Origin: Vreelandella maris
GTDB taxonomy: Bacteria > Pseudomonadota > Gammaproteobacteria > Pseudomonadales > Halomonadaceae
NCBI RefSeq assembly: GCF_013371085.1
Contig: NZ_JABWCV010000001.1
Location: 124,001-188,000, forward strand
DNA: 64,000 nucleotides
Direction of reading: 5' to 3'
Shown: in pieces, positions 29,098-37,887 of the stretch
Position numbering within the stretch: position 1 is the first letter of the stretch
Layout: the number at the start of each line of letters is the position of its first letter
Translations under genes and position numbers: made by a program
Notes under the pieces: generated by a model
Told to the model about the DNA's origin: nothing
The model's input: only the letters and a program-made list of their open reading frames with translations
The model's database searches: none

Positions 29098-30299
29098 ATT
29101 TCCAATGGACGGAGAGTAACGAAGCTGAATTGCTAATCAATGGAAGTCAGTATTTTAATAGCGTATTTGACTGCATTCGTTCGGCTCGCGAAGAAGTATT
29201 AATTGAAACCTTCATCATTTTCAATGATGAAGTAGGACAGGAGCTTAAGGAGGCTCTACTTGACGCTGCCGCTAGGCAGGTACGTATTGACGTCACCGTA
29301 GACGGCTATGGGACAGCGGATCTGGACAACGACTACATAACAGAGCTGATAGACGCTGGCATTCACCTGCATGTTTATGACCCCAAACCGCGCTTGTTCG
29401 GTATGCGTACTAACCTGTTTCGCCGTCTTCACCGAAAGATCGTCGTGGTGGATGGCGATGTGGCTTTTATCGGTGGTATCAACTTCGGCGCCGATCACCT
29501 ACCCGACAAATATGTCATGGGCAAGCAAGATTATGGCTTGCGAGTGCGGGGCCCGATTGTAATGGACATTCGTGATGCTGCTGGAGCGCTACTGGTAGAG
29601 CATCAAGCGGTACAGGGGCTGCCGCAGATTCGGGCATTGCCTTCCCCCGCTGGCAGCGCCGCTATACGTCTGGCTATTCGTGATAACAGCCTTCACCGTA
29701 ATGATATCGAAGAGCATTATCTCCAGGCTTTTCGTTCGGCAAAGTCACATCTAGTCATTGCTAATGCCTACTTCTTTCCCAGTTATCGTCTTTTTCATGA
29801 ATTGCGAAACGCGGCGCGACGGGGCGTTAACGTCACGCTGATCTTGCAGGGTCGTCCCGATATGCCCTGGGCTAGAATGTTTTCCAGCTCGCTTTACAGC
29901 TATATGTTGCAGCAGGGCATTAGCATTTTCGAGTATACCGAGCACCCTTTACACGGAAAGATCGCGATTGTTGATCATGAATGGTCAACGGTGGGGTCAA
30001 GCAATCTCGATCCACTCAGCCTGTCACTGAACCTGGAAGCCAATTTGTTCGTTTGCGACGCTGGGCTCAACCAACAGATCCATAAACACCTATCTGAGCT
30101 TATCGAGAGCAATTGTAAAAGGATAACAACCGAAGTCGCGGAAAAAGGCCGCTGGTGGCGGGCGCCGCTTATGTTCGTGAGTTTTCATTTCCTGCGTCAT
30201 TTTCCCAGGCGAATGGGATGGTTACCCGCTCATGTGGCTCGGATGGAAACGTTGGCGCCCAGGTCTCGGAAGCACAAACACAAGCGTGCAGAGGAGTGA
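29088..30299 (+). CDS. clsB: Cardiolipin synthase B
   Basis: This is a 403-residue phospholipase D-superfamily enzyme. It carries two HKD motifs, HRKIVVVDGDVAFIGG (about 120) and HGKIAIVDHEWSTVGSSN (about 288), both intact. E. coli ClsB makes cardiolipin from phosphatidylglycerol and also phosphatidylglycerol by transphosphatidylation. No N-terminal membrane helices are present, as in ClsB and unlike ClsA. The start overlaps the ybhP stop by ten bases. Raised cardiolipin is a known response of bacterial membranes to salt, which fits a halophile. Confidence 0.92.
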   Translation: MLVNFQWTESNEAELLINGSQYFNSVFDCIRSAREEVLIETFIIFNDEVGQELKEALLDAAARQVRIDVTVDGYGTADLDNDYITELIDAGIHLHVYDPKPRLFGMRTNLFRRLHRKIVVVDGDVAFIGGINFGADHLPDKYVMGKQDYGLRVRGPIVMDIRDAAGALLVEHQAVQGLPQIRALPSPAGSAAIRLAIRDNSLHRNDIEEHYLQAFRSAKSHLVIANAYFFPSYRLFHELRNAARRGVNVTLILQGRPDMPWARMFSSSLYSYMLQQGISIFEYTEHPLHGKIAIVDHEWSTVGSSNLDPLSLSLNLEANLFVCDAGLNQQIHKHLSELIESNCKRITTEVAEKGRWWRAPLMFVSFHFLRHFPRRMGWLPAHVARMETLAPRSRKHKHKRAEE

Positions 30300-30304
30300 G
30301 CCGG

Positions 30305-31285
30305 ATGCAGCCAAACAGCAAAAAAGCGAGCGCTAAACTGCGCAATGCCTGGGGGCGTTGGCTGAAGCATGGCGTTACTTTGCTTCTCTTTATGGTGGTC
30401 GCGATCTTATTATTTTCACTAGTCCGGAACATGGACTGGCAGGCTGTCATCGAAACGCTGCGCGGCTATAGTCCCGCCCTGGTCATGATGGGGCTTGGTA
30501 TTACTGCCGCAAGCTTTGCCGTCTTCAGTAGTTATGATCTGCTGGGCAAGTTTTATACCGGCCATGAGCTGCCGATCAAGGAGGTGCTGCCGTTAGCCTT
30601 CGTATGCTACGCCTTTAACCTCAACCTGGGCGCCTGGGTTGGCGGCATTGCCTTGCGCTATCGGCTATACACAAAGTTTGGCCTGAACGTGGCGACCGTG
30701 ACGCGTGTGCTGAGTGTGAGCTTAACCACCAATTGGCTGGGCTATATGCTGCTTGCCGGAACGCTATTTACGCTTAGGCTGATTGAGTTGCCTGCGCACT
30801 GGCAAGTTGGCACGCTAGGGTTGCAGTTTATTGGGGCGGGTTTATTGCTTGTTTGCCTTTTCTATCTGTCAGCGTGTCGTTATTCACGGCGACGCACCTG
30901 GCAATGGCGGGGTCATGAAATCGTTCTCCCTTCGCTACGACTAGCTCTGCTCCAAATGTTGTTAGGCGCAGCTAATTGGTCCTTGATGGCCGCGCTTGTC
31001 TACCTACTGCTACCCCAGGGCGTTTTCTATCCTACTATTCTCGGTATTCTTCTTGTCAGCAGTATTGCGGGGGTGGTGACCCATATTCCCGCAGGCCTGG
31101 GTGTGCTTGAAGCTGTGTTCATCGCTTTGTTGCAACATCAAGTGTCCACGAGCGAGATTATCGCTGCTTTGATCGGCTATCGCGCGCTCTATTTTTTGTT
31201 CCCGCTGGGGCTGGCGTGCATGGTGTATCTACTGCTGGAGCGCTGGAGCAAGAAACAACAAAGAGAATCAGAGCCACGGCACTAA
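30305..31285 (+). CDS. ybhN: YbhN-like integral membrane protein (UPF0104/LPG flippase-type)
   Basis: This 326-residue protein has about eight hydrophobic segments (first at about 21-42) and belongs to the family holding the flippase half of MprF and E. coli YbhN. The ATG at 30305 has GGAG eight bases upstream and follows clsB by five bases; a longer frame into clsB was rejected. The sequence SIAGVVTHIPAGLGVLEAVF is the conserved family signature. A role in moving a phospholipid made by ClsB is plausible but unproven. Confidence 0.88.
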   Translation: MQPNSKKASAKLRNAWGRWLKHGVTLLLFMVVAILLFSLVRNMDWQAVIETLRGYSPALVMMGLGITAASFAVFSSYDLLGKFYTGHELPIKEVLPLAFVCYAFNLNLGAWVGGIALRYRLYTKFGLNVATVTRVLSVSLTTNWLGYMLLAGTLFTLRLIELPAHWQVGTLGLQFIGAGLLLVCLFYLSACRYSRRRTWQWRGHEIVLPSLRLALLQMLLGAANWSLMAALVYLLLPQGVFYPTILGILLVSSIAGVVTHIPAGLGVLEAVFIALLQHQVSTSEIIAALIGYRALYFLFPLGLACMVYLLLERWSKKQQRESEPRH

Positions 31286-31454
31286 AAAGAGGGCACTTAA
31301 AAGGCAGCCATGGTGCAACCATCGGCAGAAGAGCGATTGGCATTCGATGCTGGCAAAAACTGGTGAGGTTTTGGCATAGCCGATAGGATAAGGGAGTTAT
31401 GCTAGGTGGTTCTAGCGCTTACTAGCGACAGCCAATATGCCAAGACGAGGTACC

Positions 31455-32186
31455 ATGAACGACGTTATTGAGTTACTTAAATCCCACCGTTCGATCCGTA
31501 AATTCAGCGACCGCCAGATCCCACGGGAATTGCTCATTGAGCTTATCAAGGCCGGGCAGGGCGCTGCTACGTCCAGCCATGTTCAGGCATATACCGTTAT
31601 CCATGTTAAAAATCAGGCTAATCGCGAACAGATTGCGGAACTGGCGGGAGGTCAAGGATACATTGCGACCTGTGCCGACTTTTTAGTGTTTTGCGCCGAT
31701 ATGAAACGGCCTACTGAGGCATCTGAGAAGACGGGTGCGAACGTAGTGCGCGGCATGACTGAACAACTGTTAGTAGCGACGGTAGATACGGCGCTGATGG
31801 CGCAAAACGTTGCAGTGGCAGCTGAGTCTGAAGGGTTGGGTATCTGCTATATCGGCGGCATACGTAATAATCCCCAAGCAATTAGTGATCTATTACGCCT
31901 ACCTGAGCATGTTTATCCCGTGTTTGGTATGTGTCTTGGCTACCCGGATCATGATCCTGAAGTAAAACCGCGCCTACCAGTGGAAGCGGTTCTAAAAGAA
32001 GACTACTACACTGAAGACGGTGAGCAGGTGAAACGTTTTGATGCCACTATGCAGGCTTACTATCAAGCGCGTAGCAGCAGTAATAAAAATACCGATTGGT
32101 CGCATAATCTCAAGCCACTTTTCGATACCAAGCTGCGCCCGCATATGCGTGACTTCTTGATCAAGCGTGGCTTTGAAATGAAATAG
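31455..32186 (+). CDS. nfsA: NfsA-type NADPH nitroreductase/flavin reductase
   Basis: This 243-residue FMN-dependent oxidoreductase starts at an ATG with GAGG upstream. The N-terminal IELLKSHRSIRKFSDRQI holds the conserved FMN-binding Arg/Ser pattern (H-R-S-I-R), and GLGICYIGGIRNNP is the second FMN loop. The length matches E. coli NfsA (240 residues) and the FRP family rather than the shorter NfsB. It probably reduces nitroaromatics, quinones or chromate with NADPH. It is monocistronic as far as can be seen. Confidence 0.82.
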   Translation: MNDVIELLKSHRSIRKFSDRQIPRELLIELIKAGQGAATSSHVQAYTVIHVKNQANREQIAELAGGQGYIATCADFLVFCADMKRPTEASEKTGANVVRGMTEQLLVATVDTALMAQNVAVAAESEGLGICYIGGIRNNPQAISDLLRLPEHVYPVFGMCLGYPDHDPEVKPRLPVEAVLKEDYYTEDGEQVKRFDATMQAYYQARSSSNKNTDWSHNLKPLFDTKLRPHMRDFLIKRGFEMK

Positions 32187-32310
32187 CTTTGAAATGAACA
32201 GTATTGCAATGAATAAATAGGCGCAGCACTTTTTATTAGGATTTAGGAGAAGAGAAAGCTCAACAGTTTATTTGATGATCTCTTTTCCTCGTTTTCAGGA
32301 GCTCTACCGC

Positions 32311-33276
32311 ATGCGCGTATTTGCTAACCCCGTCGGCTCCGGCTCTCTTTGGTTCGACAATCTTACGACGGCTGACGGTGTCCCCGTCGCCTATGATCCC
32401 CAGGCCCGGGCTTTTGTGCCTATGCCGCCATTTTGTATTAATCGAGACATCATCGGTTGTAATTGGATAGCGCCCGAACAGGGCGCTTTTTGCCGCTCTT
32501 GTGCGATGACTGCGCTGGCGCCCGACCCCAGCCTTCCTAACGCGATTCCGAACTGGGCTCAAACCGAAGCGGCGAAGCGCTGGGTGCTGGATAACCTGGG
32601 CCGCTGGCACTGGTTCCGCCCCGAAGACCCAGGCGCGCCGCCGATTTTTCATCTTCTAGCGGAAGGCAAAAAGCCCGTGCCCATGGGGCACATTGAAGGT
32701 GTCGTCACCATCAGCGTGGCCGAGGTAGATCCTGTACTGGTGACAACACGGCGTGAGGCGTTAGAAGAGCCTTACCGCACTATGATTGGCCACATGCGCC
32801 ATGAAATATCGCATATGCTTTGGTGGCGGCTTAGCTTGCGCGAAGATTTTCTTGCTGCTTTCCGGGAAATGTTTGGTGACGAGCGCCAGGATTACACCGC
32901 CGCGCTCCAACGCCACTATCAAAACGGACCGCCCCCTGATTGGAAAGAGCGTTATTTAACCACTTACGCATCTGCACACCCCCATGAGGATTGGGCCGAG
33001 ACGGCCGCGCACTTGCTGCATTTAACCGATATCGCCGATAGCTTTGCAGCATCCAATCTCTCTTCACCAGAGCTGCCCAGTCATCAGTGGGAGCCATATG
33101 CGGAGCCAGATGCAGATCGCTTGATTTACGTGGCAGCGGCGCTCACCGTTGGCGTTAATCATGTTAACCGCTCCATGGGCTTGCCGGACCTCTATCCCTT
33201 TGTGCTTTCTGAGAACGCTCGTCGCAAGCTGGCGTTTGTGCATGATTGGCTGCGTCGGGGCGCCCAGGGGCTTTAA
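32311..33276 (+). CDS. Putative zinc-binding metallopeptidase with zinc-ribbon
   Basis: This 321-residue protein starts at the ATG at 32311 with AGGAG upstream. The N-terminal region has Cys residues in PPFCINRDIIGCNW and FCRSCAM that resemble a zinc ribbon. A central RHEISHMLWW provides an HExxH-type site (here HEISH), and PHEDWAETAAHLLH offers a downstream acidic ligand. This pattern fits the family annotated as putative zinc-binding metallopeptidase (Peptidase_Mx-like). No signal peptide is visible, so it is probably cytosolic. Substrates are unknown. Confidence 0.78.
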   Translation: MRVFANPVGSGSLWFDNLTTADGVPVAYDPQARAFVPMPPFCINRDIIGCNWIAPEQGAFCRSCAMTALAPDPSLPNAIPNWAQTEAAKRWVLDNLGRWHWFRPEDPGAPPIFHLLAEGKKPVPMGHIEGVVTISVAEVDPVLVTTRREALEEPYRTMIGHMRHEISHMLWWRLSLREDFLAAFREMFGDERQDYTAALQRHYQNGPPPDWKERYLTTYASAHPHEDWAETAAHLLHLTDIADSFAASNLSSPELPSHQWEPYAEPDADRLIYVAAALTVGVNHVNRSMGLPDLYPFVLSENARRKLAFVHDWLRRGAQGL

Positions 33277-33427
33277 TATAAACTTAAATTAAGCCGTTGA
33301 CGCGGCGTGGCGTGTAGAAGTCACAACATTGCCTATACTGCATAAAGCATGACGAGAACCATAGCCGATAAAAACAAAGGCCGGCACATCACTCATGACA
33401 CCGGCCGTTAAGCATGGAGATTGACTG

Positions 33428-34087
33428 ATGAATCTAGACCGCGCTTACCGCCTATTAGCAGCTTTCTACACAGTGATACTTATCATCGGTGTCATTGCCT
33501 TATTAGCAGGTGGCGGGACGCTGCTCTCTCCCGTGTATTTGCTGGTGGGCGCATTAGCAGTGCTTGGGCTGTGGGGGTATACCTTGAAGCGGCGGTTTAT
33601 GAACCCGCGTATGTGGAGGCCGTTGGCGGGAATACTAGCAGTGGGTATTGCGATTCAGTTAGTCATAATGCTCACCACACCGTTATCGAGCGTTTTATTA
33701 ACCTGGATGCTGACCAGCAGTATTTTTTCCGTCATGTTGGTAATTATGCTTTTCCACTACGGGGATCGCGATCAACCTCTTTGGGCGACTGAAGAAGAAC
33801 ATACGGCTGCCCAGCAGCTTGATGCCTTACTAACGAGTAACTCTTCCCTAACCGCTGTTACCAGTGATGGTGCTCGAGAAAATAGCGTTAAAGTGACAAA
33901 ATCTAATAGCGGCTATCAAGCGAGCGTGACGCGGCGTTCGCAAGAAGGTCAAGAGCGCTTTGTAGAGCGCTTTCGATATCCCGAAACGCTAGTATTTTTC
34001 TTGGAGAAATTTACCAGCGTTACGGTTAATGATTTTAAGCGTTCGAACGCTTTGGATGATCGTGGGAGCTCAACCGCCGAAGCTTAG
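33428..34087 (+). CDS. Membrane protein of unknown function
   Basis: This 219-residue protein has about four hydrophobic helices in the first 120 residues (for example TVILIIGVIALLAGGGTLL and IFSVMLVIMLFHYG) and a soluble C-terminal region of about 95 residues. No family was recognised. A GGCCGG/CCGGCC inverted repeat (33379-33406) lies just upstream. The downstream neighbour is convergent. The tail is mixed-charge and unlikely to be an enzyme on its own. Confidence 0.7.
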   Translation: MNLDRAYRLLAAFYTVILIIGVIALLAGGGTLLSPVYLLVGALAVLGLWGYTLKRRFMNPRMWRPLAGILAVGIAIQLVIMLTTPLSSVLLTWMLTSSIFSVMLVIMLFHYGDRDQPLWATEEEHTAAQQLDALLTSNSSLTAVTSDGARENSVKVTKSNSGYQASVTRRSQEGQERFVERFRYPETLVFFLEKFTSVTVNDFKRSNALDDRGSSTAEA

Positions 34088-34149
34088 CCCTATGCGTCGA
34101 CGCTTAGACCCTGCGTTTATAATAGGTGTTTTTATTTACGCATTATTAT

Positions 34150-34971
34150 TTACATAGTAAGAGAAATGCTGGCTTCTTGGGCCAGCATTTCTTCTAACTG
34201 AGGGGCGAGAGTTTGTTGTATGTGCAGATATAAAGGTAGCAACGTTTTCTTTAAACCACTTTCTGCTTTTTGCTTATCTATGTAGTAGGCGCTTCTTCTA
34301 CCATGAAAGTTAATGGTTTCTCCTACCTTGGTGAAGTGAAACCCTGTTAGCGCAAGAAGCCGAGGCAGGCTAGGTTCCATCATGGCAAACACCTGTATTT
34401 TACCTAGCTGCTTTCCTAATGAATAACCTGTAATGAATAGCCCGCTTGCCAGCAATGAGAATAGCTGCCTTTCTTCTACGGAGAAAAAGGTACTAGTGCT
34501 TGTGTTTGCTAAAATGTCTTTTTCTTTTTCTTTTGCTTTGGTTCTGAATAGAGGGTTAACGGCAAGACGAGAAATTTCATAGTAACTGTTTATAGCCAGC
34601 TTTTCGGGATGGAATTCCGGATGTGTTAGGCTCTGACTGCCATATGCCTGTAAAGGAAGCTGGTTTAGCGGCTGAGGGCTAGAAGGCTTTGGAATGACGA
34701 TTCGCACACATCCGGCCACCAGGCCGGTTCTGCAATGCTCAATCAAGCAATGAATAGAATTTTGATCATGAATATCATATTCGAGCTTGTTGTAAGGGTC
34801 AGTCGGTTCTTCATATTGCAGCTCTTCGCAGTAAACCTCATGCCTTAAACGGTAAACTTTATGCTTTTCCTGCTCAGTGATACACAGTTTAAATTTAAAT
34901 TCTTGAATAAACCTTTCCAGTAATGCTGAAGGTGCTTCCCTATTTGTTGCTATACGAGGTGAAGACATCAC
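34150..34971 (-). CDS. PEP-CTERM/exosortase-associated-type acyltransferase (GNAT/autoinducer-synthase fold)
   Basis: This 273-residue protein has an N-terminal segment KVYRLRHEVYCEELQYEEP that matches the start of N-acyl amino acid synthases and LuxI-type enzymes, followed by the strand pair LVAGCVRIVIPK and YEISRLAVNPLFR. This arrangement is characteristic of the acyltransferases often encoded with exosortase systems. Family members transfer an acyl chain from acyl-ACP to an amine. No exosortase or PEP-CTERM protein is seen in this window. The gene lies 45 bases after the GGDEF/EAL gene, on the same strand, and its AT-rich codons differ from the surroundings. The product is unknown. Confidence 0.75.
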   Translation of the reverse strand: MMSSPRIATNREAPSALLERFIQEFKFKLCITEQEKHKVYRLRHEVYCEELQYEEPTDPYNKLEYDIHDQNSIHCLIEHCRTGLVAGCVRIVIPKPSSPQPLNQLPLQAYGSQSLTHPEFHPEKLAINSYYEISRLAVNPLFRTKAKEKEKDILANTSTSTFFSVEERQLFSLLASGLFITGYSLGKQLGKIQVFAMMEPSLPRLLALTGFHFTKVGETINFHGRRSAYYIDKQKAESGLKKTLLPLYLHIQQTLAPQLEEMLAQEASISLTM

Positions 34972-35015
34972 GCGCTATCCTTTTCAGTCCAAGAATGAAA
35001 TTTAAACTGCTTCTA

Positions 35016-37853
35016 TTATAAGTAACTGATTCCAAAAAATTCTTCGGTAAGTTTGGTGGGCTTACCTAAATGGTACCCTTGCCCATATGTTATTCCATAG
35101 CCTTTTAATATGGGCAACAATGCTTCTTGGTCAACGAACTCAGCAATAGTTTGCTTACCAAAGCCTTTGGCTATATCCGCTATAGCGCGAACGATAACGC
35201 GGCTGTCGGGGCTAATTAACAAACTGCGAATAAAAGAGCCGTCTATCTTAATGTAATCAACGGGTAGCTGCCCAAGGTAGTGAAAGCTACTAAAACCAAC
35301 ACCAAAATCATCCAGAGCGGTGCGGCACCCTAGGCTGCGCACGGCTTGTAATACACCACGTGCAGCAGAAAAATCGGTAACCGCTGCAGTCTCTGTCACT
35401 TCCAATATTAAATGGTGAGGGTCAGCGCCGCTGGCGGTTATTTCCTCGGCTAAATATTGCTTTAGCCCCTCATCATGCAAGGACTGGCCGGAAAGGTTAA
35501 CTGCAAATGTGATGCCTTGATCCTGCAGTTGGCTGAGTGCTTTTAAACTGTGCCGCACTACCCAACGATCAATCAACACGATTTGGCCGCTCTGTTCGGC
35601 GATAGGAATAAAGTGTGCGGGAGAAACCAGGCTGCCATCTGCGTTGCGAATTCGCAGCAGTACTTCGTAATGTTTTATGTCTTGATCTTCTAGCCTAATG
35701 ATAGGTTGAACCATTAGCTCGAAACTGTCTGCCTCCAGCGCACTGCGTATCCGCTCAACCCAGTAGACGCGATCCTGCAGCTCATCTTTGGCATTCTCCG
35801 CTTTAGAAAGAAGGTGCCAGTGCTGAAGACCACTCTCTTTCGCTTTGTACATAGCTACATCGGCGCTCGCCATCAGATCGGCTGGCGTATTCCCATGGGT
35901 GGGAAACAGCGCAATACCAATACTCGCCGTCACGCGATGCCGACGCTCTCCGACCACAAAGCCGATACCGTCTAGCAGCTGAACGATATATTGCGCGACT
36001 GTTACTGCTTGGTCGGCATTGGTATCTTCGAGTAGCAGCGAAAACTCGTCACCCCCTAAGCGGGCGATGACGCCACGGCGGCCTAGCTTATGGAAGAGTA
36101 TATCGGCCACTTCACGCAACAATTTGTCGCCCACGTGGTGGCCACTCAGCTCGTTAATCTCCTTGAACTGATCCAAGTCCAGCAGCAGTACCGCTCCTTT
36201 AGCAGTGGCAGAGCGTTCAATGGCGATTTGCAGTGCATGTTGGAAGTAGCGTCGGTTGTATAGCTCGGTCAGCGGGTCTCGTTCGGCAAGCCAGGTTAGC
36301 CGCGCTTCGGCGGCCTTGCGTTCGGTGATATCAAGGCCAACGGAAATGCGCGATACCGTTTCCTCGTTACACGTATGCAAAGGCGCATGATACCAAGCGA
36401 TAGTGTGGAGATGATGATCGGGGGTGCGCAGCGTTTTCTCTTCTTGTTGAGGAAGGGCAACGGTATTCGCTGTGGTGACACCAGCCTCGAAGACATCTAC
36501 AAAAGTGCGCCCAAGCAGGGAAGCTTCCCTTTCTCCCAACATTAATTGAGTGTACTCATTGACTAGGCTGATGCGTCCTGCGCTGTCTTGGGCAACGATA
36601 AATACTTGGGCGGTATCCAGTAAGCTATTGACGAAATCACGCTCTTGGGCCAGCTCGTCAATACGCTCAGCTAATTGGTTACCGCGTTCTTGTACTTCGC
36701 TTTCTAGCCTTTCGAGTTGATGAGAAAGCTCAAGCGTGGTGACTTCGAGTATATCTATCTCGTCTGCAATGCGATGGCGATGATTGGGAAGGGCGGAGCG
36801 TATATCGCTAAATTGCCCACTCGCCAGTATGGGTAGCAAGCCTGCGACTCTACGCAGCCGTGCCATGGGGCCAAGCAGTATGATGAGCAGTAGTAATTCA
36901 GCGGCAATCCAGCCAAGCACACCAACGAACAATAGGATACGTGTATCGTTATGGATGGCATTAATTTGCTCGGTAATATCCGATATCAGCAAGAAGTAAC
37001 CACTGTTGCTGTGCTCGCTGCTCTCCTCCATGCGGACAGCACTAAGCTCCAAATATCTGCCAGTATGCTCAAAGCGTAACGGTGCTTCGATTAAACGGTC
37101 CACTGTCGCGGCTTCTGCTGCCCGCTGCAACGGTGCCAAGCTTTGTTCTTCACTGGTGAGCGCTAACAGATACCCATTCCATGCCTTTAGTTGTCGTGGG
37201 GCGGTGATATTACTGTCTTCAGCCGCGCCTGTGACCAGTAAAGCGACTTCGCTGCCAGAGACTTCCTTCGCCTGTCGAGTGACATCCGCTAATGAGCGGG
37301 ATAGTACGACCATACCGACACTTTCTCCCTCTACCAGTACCGGCACTGCAGCAAATTGTTGGCAGCTAACGGCACAGCGAAGCGTGGTTAGTGGTCGTTC
37401 TGTATCCATGACTCGTTGTACCCAACTGAGTATGGGTAGCTGTGCTTCGGCATTGCCGAAGCCCCATTTGCCCAAGACTTGGCCACGCGTATTAATGATT
37501 AAAATTTCATCGATTCCCGCCTCAAGCTGGAGTGCAGGCCACTGGGAATTCAGCGCTTGCTCCACATCAATGGTATTTCCTGCTTGTAAAGGTGAGCCTA
37601 AACTTGCTGAAGCAGCGGTCAATCCGGCTAATTGACGTAAATTCTCGGAGGAGCGCGTTAAGGCTAAATGAATTTCACGCTGTTGACGTTCATGGTGTTG
37701 GTTTCGGCTTTCCTGAAACTGGCGGGTGAGGTTTTCGTGACCCAGCCAAGTAAATAGGCTAACTAATGCTAAAAGCAGTAGGCTGCTCAACGCGATAACA
37801 CGCCAGGTCAGGCTAAGGCGCTGTGGGATTTGAAAAAGGGAGTGTATCTTCAT
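35016..37853 (-). CDS. Transmembrane sensor with PAS, GGDEF and EAL domains
   Basis: This 945-residue inner-membrane protein has TM1 at about 18-38, a large periplasmic sensor (about 40-300, with Cys160 and Cys164 close together), TM2 at about 306-328, a HAMP-like helical linker, a PAS domain (about 400-510), GGDEF (RLGGDEF, 600-604) and EAL. The EAL motif reads EVLLR at 730-734, and later catalytic segments DDFGVGFSSF and GYGITYGQGYHLGKP are intact. Both c-di-GMP synthesis and hydrolysis are therefore possible. The RxxD inhibitory site before GGDEF is absent. It is 35 bases after the porin-like gene and is followed by the acyltransferase. Confidence 0.92.
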   Translation of the reverse strand: MKIHSLFQIPQRLSLTWRVIALSSLLLLALVSLFTWLGHENLTRQFQESRNQHHERQQREIHLALTRSSENLRQLAGLTAASASLGSPLQAGNTIDVEQALNSQWPALQLEAGIDEILIINTRGQVLGKWGFGNAEAQLPILSWVQRVMDTERPLTTLRCAVSCQQFAAVPVLVEGESVGMVVLSRSLADVTRQAKEVSGSEVALLVTGAAEDSNITAPRQLKAWNGYLLALTSEEQSLAPLQRAAEAATVDRLIEAPLRFEHTGRYLELSAVRMEESSEHSNSGYFLLISDITEQINAIHNDTRILLFVGVLGWIAAELLLLIILLGPMARLRRVAGLLPILASGQFSDIRSALPNHRHRIADEIDILEVTTLELSHQLERLESEVQERGNQLAERIDELAQERDFVNSLLDTAQVFIVAQDSAGRISLVNEYTQLMLGEREASLLGRTFVDVFEAGVTTANTVALPQQEEKTLRTPDHHLHTIAWYHAPLHTCNEETVSRISVGLDITERKAAEARLTWLAERDPLTELYNRRYFQHALQIAIERSATAKGAVLLLDLDQFKEINELSGHHVGDKLLREVADILFHKLGRRGVIARLGGDEFSLLLEDTNADQAVTVAQYIVQLLDGIGFVVGERRHRVTASIGIALFPTHGNTPADLMASADVAMYKAKESGLQHWHLLSKAENAKDELQDRVYWVERIRSALEADSFELMVQPIIRLEDQDIKHYEVLLRIRNADGSLVSPAHFIPIAEQSGQIVLIDRWVVRHSLKALSQLQDQGITFAVNLSGQSLHDEGLKQYLAEEITASGADPHHLILEVTETAAVTDFSAARGVLQAVRSLGCRTALDDFGVGFSSFHYLGQLPVDYIKIDGSFIRSLLISPDSRVIVRAIADIAKGFGKQTIAEFVDQEALLPILKGYGITYGQGYHLGKPTKLTEEFFGISYL

Positions 37854-37887
37854 CGCAGTGGCATCCTAGCCAGGATCGAGTAATGCA

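Noticed and set aside
37006-37635. A 209-residue plus-strand frame
   Set aside because: It overlaps the GGDEF/EAL gene in antisense, has low-complexity Ser/Ala content and no ribosome-binding site.
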